Source of the DNA: an uncultured bacterium
Lineage (GTDB): Bacteria > Cyanobacteriota > Vampirovibrionia > Gastranaerophilales > Gastranaerophilaceae
Assembly (NCBI GenBank): GCA_900314375.1
Contig: OMVC01000199.1
Location: forward strand, 1-11,803
Direction of reading: 5' to 3'
DNA: 11,803 nucleotides
Shown here one piece after another: positions 1-5,562 of this stretch. Position 1 is the stretch's first letter. Each line of letters starts with the position of its first letter. Position numbers and translations under genes: made by a program. Under the pieces are notes generated by a model that did no database searches, was not told the origin of the DNA, and saw only the letters and a program-made list of their open reading frames with translations.

Positions 1-25
1 ATAGTAAACACGCCACTTTTGTTAG

Positions 26-46
26 ATGCTGAAACAAGTTCAGCAT
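26..46. repeat. Palindromic element, stem ATGCTGAA with ACAAG loop
   Basis: Perfect 8-base arms (26-33 and 39-46) enclose the 5-base loop ACAAG. The same core, GAAACAAGTTC, recurs at 476-486 with a different but still self-complementary outer stem. It resembles REP-like intergenic palindromes found in many bacterial genomes. Confidence 0.7.
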
Positions 47-64
47 GACAGCAAGCTTATTTCT

Positions 65-90
65 TTCCGACCAAATGTCCTGTTAAAAGG
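65..90. repeat. 26-base direct repeat, copy 1
   Basis: Runs from TTCCGAC to TGTTAAAAGG. It matches 169-194 at 25 of 26 positions. No coding or RNA role is evident. Confidence 0.75.
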
Positions 91-125
91 TAAACTCATT
101 TCCGACCTTATTTAATTGGCAAAAG

Positions 126-160
126 CTGGATTGCTTCGGTTTTTTGCTCTCGCAATGACA
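126..160. repeat. Dispersed repeat of the GCAATCC/CATTGCGAG type
   Basis: Read on the minus strand it starts TGTCATTGCGAGAGC and ends GAAGCAATCCAG, with ATTGC and GCAAT as inverted ends. Sequences of this form recur between genes in many bacteria, from general memory. It sits between the two copies of the 26-base repeat, which suggests later insertion. Confidence 0.55.
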
Positions 161-168
161 TGAAACCC

Positions 169-194
169 TTCCGAGCAAATGTCCTGTTAAAAGG
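169..194. repeat. 26-base direct repeat, copy 2
   Basis: Differs from 65-90 only at position 175 (G instead of C) and lies 104 bases from it. Confidence 0.75.
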
Positions 195-238
195 CACGAG
201 CATCCGAGTAAGGCTCACTTTGAAAATAAATAACAAAT

Positions 239-266
239 AAAAAAAGCACTTATTGCAGTGCTTTTT
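239..266 (-). terminator. Intrinsic terminator of tRNA-Phe
   Basis: On the minus strand, AAAAAGCACT, a six-base loop GCAATA and AGTGCTTTTT form a perfect 10-base stem (241-250 with 257-266), followed by a run of T that continues to 239. It starts six bases after the encoded CCA end of the tRNA, as expected for a single-tRNA transcription unit. Confidence 0.9.
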
Positions 267-271
267 AAAAG

Positions 272-347
272 TGGTGCCGCAACTCGGAATTGAACCAAGG
301 ACACAGGGATTTTCAGTCCCTTGCTCTACCAACTGAGCTATTGCGGC
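272..347 (-). tRNA. tRNA-Phe (anticodon GAA), CCA encoded
   Basis: A complete 76-base cloverleaf reads on the minus strand: acceptor GCCGCAA paired with TTGCGGC, D-arm GCTC/GAGC around AGTTGGTA, anticodon stem AGGGA/TCCCT with loop CTGAAAA (anticodon GAA), five-base variable region GTGTC, T-arm CTTGG/CCGAG with loop TTCAATT, discriminator A and an encoded CCA (272-274). The whole body is very close to the standard bacterial tRNA-Phe. A strong terminator follows directly. The 5' side is unusual: the first bases of the gene are repeated twice upstream, and its D-arm is present as an inverted copy in the leader. No good promoter is placed for it. A TATAAT only two bases before the mature end is too close to serve. 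Transcription may come from further upstream, possibly by read-through from infC. Confidence 0.97.
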
Positions 348-370
348 ATATTATATTCAGTTTTCAAAAG

Positions 371-391
371 AGTTGGTAGAGCAAGCTCTAC
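371..391. repeat. Inverted copy of tRNA D-arm plus 16-base palindrome
   Basis: Plus-strand 371-385 (AGTTGGTAGAGCAAG) is identical to the sense sequence of the tRNA-Phe D-arm and the start of its anticodon stem, which lies on the minus strand at 320-334. The two form a perfect 15-base inverted repeat. The copy overlaps a palindrome, GTAGAGC-AA-GCTCTAC (376-391). In a minus-strand precursor this leader segment could pair with the D-arm. Confidence 0.75.
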
Positions 392-471
392 GTTTATTGA
401 ACTCTTTTTCGTTCCGCTTCACTCCACTCAAGGGAGCTATTGCGGCATATTGCGTATTTAATTGTATGAGA

Positions 472-535
472 TCCCGAAACAAGTTCGGGACAACGTGGTT
501 CTATGTCTCGCACCGCTTGCCAAGAACCACAGTTG
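472..535. repeat. Compound palindromic element (two abutting hairpins)
   Basis: Hairpin one: TCCCGAA (472-478), loop ACAAG, TTCGGGA (484-490). Hairpin two starts at the very next base: 491-502 pairs with 523-535, containing perfect GTGGTTCT/AGAACCAC arms plus four further pairs beyond a single bulged A at 531, around a 20-base loop. The element fills most of the spacer between the second and third tRNA 5' copies and ends at the third copy, so it probably inserted with or into that repeat. Confidence 0.65.
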
Positions 536-564
536 GCTATTGCGGCATATTATTATTCAATTTT

Positions 565-591
565 CAAAAGAGAGATGCTCTCGCTCTTTTG
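565..591. repeat. Hairpin between infC and the tRNA-Phe repeats
   Basis: CAAAAGAG (565-572) and CTCTTTTG (584-591) form a perfect 8-base stem with an 11-base loop. It lies 55 bases past the infC stop but has no T-run on the minus-strand side, so it is not a convincing terminator. No other terminator for infC was found. Confidence 0.5.
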
Positions 592-645
592 ACTGCACCC
601 AAAAGGTACTTTTTAATTCTACTTGCTCAAGACTCTTTGTCAATA

Positions 646-1158
646 TTATTGATTAGAATTTTGACCAACTAAGTAAAATGTTACGTTACGGCCTTCCAAT
701 TGAGGTTTCTTTTCTAATACAACACCCAAATCTTCTGATTTTAACATATCATCTATGAATCTTTGCGCCAAATCAAACGCTAAATTTGAATGCTGCATTT
801 CTCTTCCGCGAAGCATGACAACACCTTTTACTTTGTTGCCTTGTGAAATAAATTTTCTTGCTGCTTTTATACGAACTTCATAATCATGAACATCTATCTT
901 ATAGCGCATTTTTACTTCTTTTATTTCAACAACGTGCTGTTTTTTCTTTGCTTCTTTTGCTTTTTTGGCTAATTCGTATTTATACTTTCCGTAGTCTAAT
1001 ATTTTTGCAACAGGAGGTTCTTGGTTAGGACTTATCAATACTAAATCCAAATCTGCATCTTCTGCCATTCTTAATGCTTTTGATGTCGGTACTACCCCGT
1101 GGTTTTCACCGTTTTCATCTATCAATCTTACTTCTCTGGAACGAATATATTCGTTCAT
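646..1158 (-). CDS. infC: Translation initiation factor IF-3
   Basis: IF3 binds the 30S subunit, keeps it apart from 50S and checks start-codon and initiator-tRNA fit. With the ATG at 1156-1158 the protein has 170 residues: N-terminal domain from MNEYIRSREVRL, the family motif around KILDYGKYKYE (residues 52-62), a lysine-rich linker (65-74), then a C-terminal domain with VKMRYKI and RGREMQHSNLA (117-127). Linker and C-domain resemble cyanobacterial IF3. The start is uncertain. ATG 1158 has only AAAGGA ten bases upstream. In the same frame an ATA at 1198-1200 has a GGAG eight bases ahead and would give 184 residues, near the usual 180; infC genes often use rare AUU/AUC/AUA-type starts. The frame stays open to a TTG at 1263 without a ribosome binding site. 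rpmI-rplT do not follow, unlike the common infC-rpmI-rplT operon. Confidence 0.95.
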   Translation of the reverse strand: MNEYIRSREVRLIDENGENHGVVPTSKALRMAEDADLDLVLISPNQEPPVAKILDYGKYKYELAKKAKEAKKKQHVVEIKEVKMRYKIDVHDYEVRIKAARKFISQGNKVKGVVMLRGREMQHSNLAFDLAQRFIDDMLKSEDLGVVLEKKPQLEGRNVTFYLVGQNSNQ

Positions 1159-1208
1159 TATTGTTTTGTCCTTTGATTTGGAATTGTTTGGTATAGCTAT
1201 TGTCCTAT

Positions 1209-1212
1209 CTCC
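1209..1212 (-). promoter_or_regulatory. Candidate infC ribosome binding site for an ATA start
   Basis: GGAG (minus strand) lies eight bases before an in-frame ATA (1198-1200). It is a better-spaced site than the AAAGGA before ATG 1158. If used, infC would start at a rare non-AUG codon, the arrangement that lets IF3 control its own synthesis in E. coli. Confidence 0.4.
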
Positions 1213-1338
1213 TATCTTATTACTACCTTTTGTATTTATAACACCTTGGAAATTAAAAATCAACTATATTAAGAAAAAATATTAAACTATATTGTTAAAA
1301 ACAATAATAACCATACTTTTTCAATATTGATATTTATT

Positions 1339-3063
1339 TTATTCCGCAAGTAATTTATCTGCCAATTTTGTTTCAAGTGTTCCGTTTAAAGTTTTATTTA
1401 CTTTTTGAAGTTTTTGTGCGATAAGTTCCATTTCGTCAGTCCAAACAAAATTATCAGAAACATATTTTTCCGCTTTATTGAAATCGCCGTCAATTTGTAT
1501 TCTTACGATTTCGGTCAACATTTCTTTTGCAACCGGAACAACTTTGTCGATATTTACATGGATTTTTCCATCAACTATATCGTAAACCCCTCTGTCATAC
1601 ATATATTTGTTTTGCATTACAGTTCGAACTCTGTGCGCTTGCGACATTGTAGGTTTTGATTTTAAGAAATTATCAGCAACAAAGGTTACTATAATTTGTA
1701 AGCGTTGTTCTTGAGTATACATACCCAATTCTGTTAACAAATCAACAAAAGCCAAAGCTCCCATATCAGCTTTATTTTCTTCGATAATATTTCTATATTT
1801 ACCTAAACTTTCGCTGCTTTCTTTAGGTCCTAATGAATGGGCGTTTTCATGCCCGATAGTAAACCAGTGATCAGCTTCGTCTAAATAGTATTTATGCTGG
1901 TCTTTATCTAAAATTTCATCCAATCGTTTTTGCAATTTAGACATATCGCTTATAAAGCGTATTTGTCTATGATAAACATTTCTTCTTCCGCCTCCTATTG
2001 TAAGTGATAATTTATCGGAATTTGGCAGATTTTCCGCTAATGTTATCCCGCCTCTGTATTCCCCGACATCACCTGAAGCCATTACCATATCAACATCAAC
2101 CATTGTCTGTTTTGCATCTTCATCTGATGAAATTGTTTGAGTGTATTCGTCTTTATAAGGCATATTATCAGCCAAAGTCGGAAGATATTTTTTTATTTCA
2201 AGTAAAGTTTGAGTACCTTTTTTATTAACTATACCGACGCGACCGCCTAAAAAATCTTTTGGAATTGGCGAAATGCCATGTTCTTTTAAAAGTTTGGATA
2301 ATTCTTCATTTTCAACGATTGTACCTGTCATTTCGTCTTCGTAATTTTCTCTTGTGATAGTGAATTCTAACGGTGTATCCTGTAAAGTTGCCCATTTTTT
2401 ATCGGCATAAGCATCCAACATCGGGTCTGCTGTTCTTAATGCTTTTGCTTGAAGTTTTAAATATTCATTAAAATCGGAATTTGTGGAAACTTCAGATGCT
2501 TTTTCAAGTTCATCCGCCATACGCGCAAAATCTTCTTTAAAATAATCTATATAATCAATCCCTTTTAAGTTTTCGTTGTCGCGGACAACAATGGAACGTT
2601 GGGTTAAAATATTTTTAACCTCATCAATTTTGCCTTCTTTTATCATACGCATTAAAACCGAATGAAATTCTTCCTTTGATAAATCTTCCGGATAAACTCC
2701 TTTACCCGGTTTTGATTCTATTCCTTTTGCAAGGTTTATTATATTTGACATTGAATCAATGGCATTTATACCTTTTTGCGCGTCAAACAATATTTTGGTT
2801 AATTTTGCCTGCTCATTACCTTTTGCAACTTCTGATTCTAAAAATTCTTTAAAAGCCAAATTGTGATGGCAATCTATTTGCATGTTGATTTTTTCTAAAA
2901 TGTCAGCTGCTTTTACCAGATGTTTAAGCGCTTGCTTGTCGCCTTCTGCAAGGCTTGTGTACTCTGGTGATTCAGGGGTCAAAAATTTTTTTGTATTCAA
3001 ATAATCTTTATGTGTACGTTTTTTTAATTCTTCCATTGATAAGTTAAATTCAAAAGTTTGCAT
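1339..3063 (-). CDS. M49-type zinc dipeptidyl peptidase (DPP III-like)
   Basis: A 574-residue protein without signal peptide or membrane segment, so probably cytosolic. Residues 404-413 read GHENAHSLGP: HENAH (405-409) is a zinc-binding HExxH with E406 as the catalytic base. EENKAD (428-433) supplies the third zinc ligand, most likely E429 by analogy with EECRAE of DPP III. An ENLPNSD segment (344-350) also fits the family. Classical M49 enzymes have the six-residue HExxGH; the shorter HExxH with EExKAD is the variant known from the plant NUDX3 C-terminal domain and some bacterial DPP III enzymes. M49 enzymes release dipeptides from the N-termini of oligopeptides, so peptide turnover is the likely role, with specificity unknown. 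The N-terminal ~220 residues are mostly charged helices. The ATG at 3063 is supported by AAGGAGAG, with five bases between GGAG and ATG. It lies 70 bases after recG and has its own promoter. Confidence 0.85.
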   Translation of the reverse strand: MQTFEFNLSMEELKKRTHKDYLNTKKFLTPESPEYTSLAEGDKQALKHLVKAADILEKINMQIDCHHNLAFKEFLESEVAKGNEQAKLTKILFDAQKGINAIDSMSNIINLAKGIESKPGKGVYPEDLSKEEFHSVLMRMIKEGKIDEVKNILTQRSIVVRDNENLKGIDYIDYFKEDFARMADELEKASEVSTNSDFNEYLKLQAKALRTADPMLDAYADKKWATLQDTPLEFTITRENYEDEMTGTIVENEELSKLLKEHGISPIPKDFLGGRVGIVNKKGTQTLLEIKKYLPTLADNMPYKDEYTQTISSDEDAKQTMVDVDMVMASGDVGEYRGGITLAENLPNSDKLSLTIGGGRRNVYHRQIRFISDMSKLQKRLDEILDKDQHKYYLDEADHWFTIGHENAHSLGPKESSESLGKYRNIIEENKADMGALAFVDLLTELGMYTQEQRLQIIVTFVADNFLKSKPTMSQAHRVRTVMQNKYMYDRGVYDIVDGKIHVNIDKVVPVAKEMLTEIVRIQIDGDFNKAEKYVSDNFVWTDEMELIAQKLQKVNKTLNGTLETKLADKLLAE

Positions 3064-3068
3064 TTTCT

Positions 3069-3125
3069 CTCCTTATATTTATATTTTTATATAAGGATTA
3101 TATCACCTGTGAATTAAAGACGCAA
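3069..3125 (-). promoter_or_regulatory. Promoter and ribosome binding site of the M49 peptidase gene
   Basis: On the minus strand TTGCGT (3120-3125) is separated by 17 bases from a perfect TATAAT (3097-3102); GGAG (3069-3072) lies five bases before the ATG. This makes an mRNA leader of roughly 25-30 bases. The promoter sits wholly between recG and the peptidase gene. Confidence 0.55.
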
Positions 3126-3133
3126 CGGGAACG

Positions 3134-5527
3134 CTAAATATCTAATCCCGTAAACATTTCCAGAGATGTGACATTTTTCAACAAAGGAAATTCTTCTACA
3201 TCATATCTTTGCACAAAATCTATTGCTTCGTTTCTTGCAAGTTCAAGAATTTTTGCATCCCGAACAATGTCTGAAATAATTAAATCAGGCAATCCGCTTT
3301 GGCGTGTTCCTAAAAATTCCCCCGGCCCGCGAAGCTGCAAATCTTTTTCCGCTATTACAAATCCGTCATTTGTTTGCACCATTATACCTAATCTGTCCAT
3401 TGTTTCTTGCTTACGGGAAGAAGTTATAAGTATGCAATAAGATTGCAAATCACTGCGGCCTACACGTCCTCTTAATTGGTGCAATTGTGACAGTCCGAAC
3501 CGTTCGGCATTTTCTATAACCATAACAGTTGCATTAGGAACATCCACCCCGACTTCTACAACGGTTGTAGAAACAAGTATATCGTATTTCCCGTCTTTAA
3601 AATCTTTCATTACTTCATCTTTTTCATCAGGTTTAAGTTTGCCATGCAAAAGTCCGACTTTATAATCTTTAAAGACCGTTTCTTGAAGTTTTTGCGCTTC
3701 TTCTGTCGCTGCTTTTGCTGATAGAGTTTCGCTTTCTTCTATCAAAGGATATACAATATATGCTTGACGCCCTGAATCGACTTCACGTTTTATAAGTTCC
3801 CAAACTTTTTTATGAGAACCTGTCAGGTGAGTTTCTATCGGTTTTCTGCCCTTCGGTAATTCATTTATTATGGTCAAATCCAAATCTCCATGAACAGTTA
3901 ATGCTAATGTCCTTGGAATTGGAGTTGCTGTCATAGTAAGCATTTGAGGATTTTGCGATTTTTTCTTCAAAATATTTCTTTGCTTTACCCCGAATCTGTG
4001 CTGTTCATCAACCACTATTGCACCTAAATTATTAAACTCTATATTATCCTGTATCAAAGCGTGCGTACCAACCGCAATATTTATTTGTCCGTTGCGCAGG
4101 GAGGTTTCAAATTGAGTCCTGACTTTTTTTCCTTGTGACCCCATAAACAAACCTACACTCAAGCCCATTGGAGTCAACCATTGAATAAGATTATTATAAT
4201 GCTGTTGTGCAAGAATTTCCGTCGGAGCCATAAATGCTCCTTGATAACCGTTTTCTATCGCCGCTAAAAGCATCACTGTTGCAACGACCGTTTTCCCGCT
4301 GCCGACATCCCCTTGCAATAACCTTTGCATAGGGGTAGTTGAATTCATGTCATTTAGTATTTCGTTTATTGCCTGTTTTTGCCCCGAAGTCAATTCAAAC
4401 GGAAGGCTCTTTATAAATTTTTGGACTAATCCGTCTTGATGTACGGTTAGAGCGTAAGAGGATGTATTTTTAGCAGTGTTTTCTCTTAATCTGATGAGTT
4501 TTAACTGGATTAAAAACAATTCTTCAAAAATCAACGAAAAACGCGCCTGTTCCAATGTTTCCATAGAACTCGGGAAATGTATCTGCTCTACCGCATCTTT
4601 TTTGTTCATAATTCCGTATTTTGTGCGGATGAAATCAGGCAAAATATTTAAAATATCATCTTTATACAGTTCTATCGCATTAAAAATTGCTTTTCTTAAA
4701 ACTTTTATATTCAGTCCCTCACAAACCGTATATACAGGAACAATTCTTCCTATATTCAAATTAGATTTTGCATCTTCTTTGAATTCCCCGCTCATAATGG
4801 AATATGAAGGCTTATCAATCGTCAAACCAAATGTATAATTATCGCGCTTGACCACCCCTGATAACATTATTCCGGCGTTTTGAGGAAATTGTGCTTTCAT
4901 TCTTTCTAATACATAGCGGTTGCCTTTTGCATTGAAAAAGCATAATTCCATTTTTCCGCTTTCATCTGCTATGACAACTTTTGTAACCGATAATTTATTT
5001 TTTGTATTAAATGTCGAAACAGAGCGAATATATCCAAAAACAGTTGTTGTTTGACCTTCTTGTAAATTCTTTATAAGCGTTCTGGTTGAATAATCAATAT
5101 GCTTTTTAGGGAAATACATCATTAAATCCTGCGCTGTGTATATTCCTAATTTATTTAATTTATAAGCGACTTTTGGTCCGACGCCTTTTATATACATCAC
5201 ATCCACTTCTGAAGGATGTTTTTGGCGCTGCGCTTTATATTGGGTTTCAATTTGTTCTTCTTCTTTTTTGTTTTTTAGTTCGAGTTTTATAACCCTTATA
5301 AGATGCTCAATAGAGCGTCTGCGCTCTGGAACGGACGAGTACGGATAAACGTCAAAGGCCTCATACAAAACTTGCCAGCGCGGATTCTTTTTAGATTTTT
5401 TTAACTCTTTTTTTATCTCGCTTTTTATAAATGTCGAAAAATTCTGCCTGCGCCCGTAAATATCTATGTAACGATATTTCGTTTCAATATCAACTGCCTG
5501 TTTAATTCTATCCAAATCTTCCAACAT
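3134..5527 (-). CDS. recG: ATP-dependent DNA helicase RecG
   Basis: RecG is a cytosolic superfamily 2 translocase that binds branched DNA and regresses stalled replication forks. The 797-residue protein has, in order: a ~110-residue N-terminal extension (GRRQNF at 25-30), an HhH-like segment IKGVGPKV (113-120), the OB-fold wedge (about 150-245), and the two motor domains with LTSGQKQ (379-385), Walker A GDVGSGKT (406-413), Walker B DEQH (507-510), TATPIPRT (533-540) and motif VI QLRGRVGR (684-691). The C-terminal block with LRGPGEFLGTRQSG is intact. E. coli RecG is about 693 residues; the extension resembles that of cyanobacterial RecG. The first ATG has no recognisable Shine-Dalgarno sequence; a possible promoter -10 lies only six bases upstream. 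It follows secA by 35 bases and may also be co-transcribed with it. Confidence 0.97.
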   Translation of the reverse strand: MLEDLDRIKQAVDIETKYRYIDIYGRRQNFSTFIKSEIKKELKKSKKNPRWQVLYEAFDVYPYSSVPERRRSIEHLIRVIKLELKNKKEEEQIETQYKAQRQKHPSEVDVMYIKGVGPKVAYKLNKLGIYTAQDLMMYFPKKHIDYSTRTLIKNLQEGQTTTVFGYIRSVSTFNTKNKLSVTKVVIADESGKMELCFFNAKGNRYVLERMKAQFPQNAGIMLSGVVKRDNYTFGLTIDKPSYSIMSGEFKEDAKSNLNIGRIVPVYTVCEGLNIKVLRKAIFNAIELYKDDILNILPDFIRTKYGIMNKKDAVEQIHFPSSMETLEQARFSLIFEELFLIQLKLIRLRENTAKNTSSYALTVHQDGLVQKFIKSLPFELTSGQKQAINEILNDMNSTTPMQRLLQGDVGSGKTVVATVMLLAAIENGYQGAFMAPTEILAQQHYNNLIQWLTPMGLSVGLFMGSQGKKVRTQFETSLRNGQINIAVGTHALIQDNIEFNNLGAIVVDEQHRFGVKQRNILKKKSQNPQMLTMTATPIPRTLALTVHGDLDLTIINELPKGRKPIETHLTGSHKKVWELIKREVDSGRQAYIVYPLIEESETLSAKAATEEAQKLQETVFKDYKVGLLHGKLKPDEKDEVMKDFKDGKYDILVSTTVVEVGVDVPNATVMVIENAERFGLSQLHQLRGRVGRSDLQSYCILITSSRKQETMDRLGIMVQTNDGFVIAEKDLQLRGPGEFLGTRQSGLPDLIISDIVRDAKILELARNEAIDFVQRYDVEEFPLLKNVTSLEMFTGLDI

Positions 5528-5533
5528 AATGCG

Positions 5534-5562
5534 ATTTTAACATAATTTGCAATAAGAGTAAA
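5534..5562 (-). promoter_or_regulatory. Possible recG promoter giving a leaderless mRNA
   Basis: TTTACT (5557-5562), a 17-base spacer and TAAAAT (5534-5539) read on the minus strand. The -10 ends six bases before the recG ATG, so initiation seven bases downstream would fall on the A of ATG. No Shine-Dalgarno is present, which fits leaderless translation, but the -35 match is moderate. Confidence 0.35.

Larger units (their letters stand above)
1..238. repeat. Gene-free stretch of dispersed repeats downstream of tRNA-Phe
   Basis: I see no credible gene here. The stretch holds a palindrome (26-46), a 26-base direct repeat at 65-90 and 169-194 (one mismatch, position 71 against 175), and between them a GCAATCC-type repeat (126-160). 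The two direct repeats are 104 bases apart, and each is followed about 10 bases later by a looser TCCGA/CTTA-like block, so this looks like a degenerate two-unit tandem repeat with another element nested inside. The open frame across it on the minus strand is built from these repeats and looks spurious. Confidence 0.6.
335..572 (-). repeat. Three repeats of the tRNA-Phe 5' end with leader
   Basis: GAGCTATTGCGGCATATT (plus strand; the complement of the tRNA start and the bases before it) lies at 335-352 in the functional gene and at 434-451. A 16-base form lacking the first GA is at 536-551. Spacing is 99 and 100 bases. The first and third copies also share the next ~20 bases, ending TTTTCAAAAGAG (337-372 against 536-572, one gap and one substitution). 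The stretch between copies is filled by palindromic sequence. Only the copy at 272-347 continues into a full tRNA. The other two are fragments of about 11-13 tRNA bases. Likely repeated insertion or duplication at the tRNA 5' end. Confidence 0.85.

Noticed and set aside
108..332. Minus-strand open frame of 74 codons
   Set aside because: It runs through the tRNA, its terminator and the dispersed repeats, and shows no family resemblance.
350..355. TATAAT as tRNA-Phe promoter -10
   Set aside because: It ends two bases before the mature tRNA, so transcription would start inside the tRNA.
335..551. Regular ~100-base repeat spacing as a possible CRISPR array
   Set aside because: Repeats are tRNA-derived and the spacers (about 80 bases) are far longer than CRISPR spacers and contain palindromes; no cas gene is present.
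373..672. Two overlapping plus-strand open frames
   Set aside because: They translate the tRNA 5' repeats and palindromic inserts and run into infC; no ribosome binding site.
1291..1305. ATTGTT-AAA-AACAAT hairpin upstream of infC as a terminator or operator
   Set aside because: Only six AT-rich pairs, no T-run on the minus strand beyond it, and easily expected by chance at this base composition.
1321..1330. Perfect palindrome TCAATATTGA after the peptidase gene
   Set aside because: Ten AT-rich bases with no second copy in the window and no terminator features.
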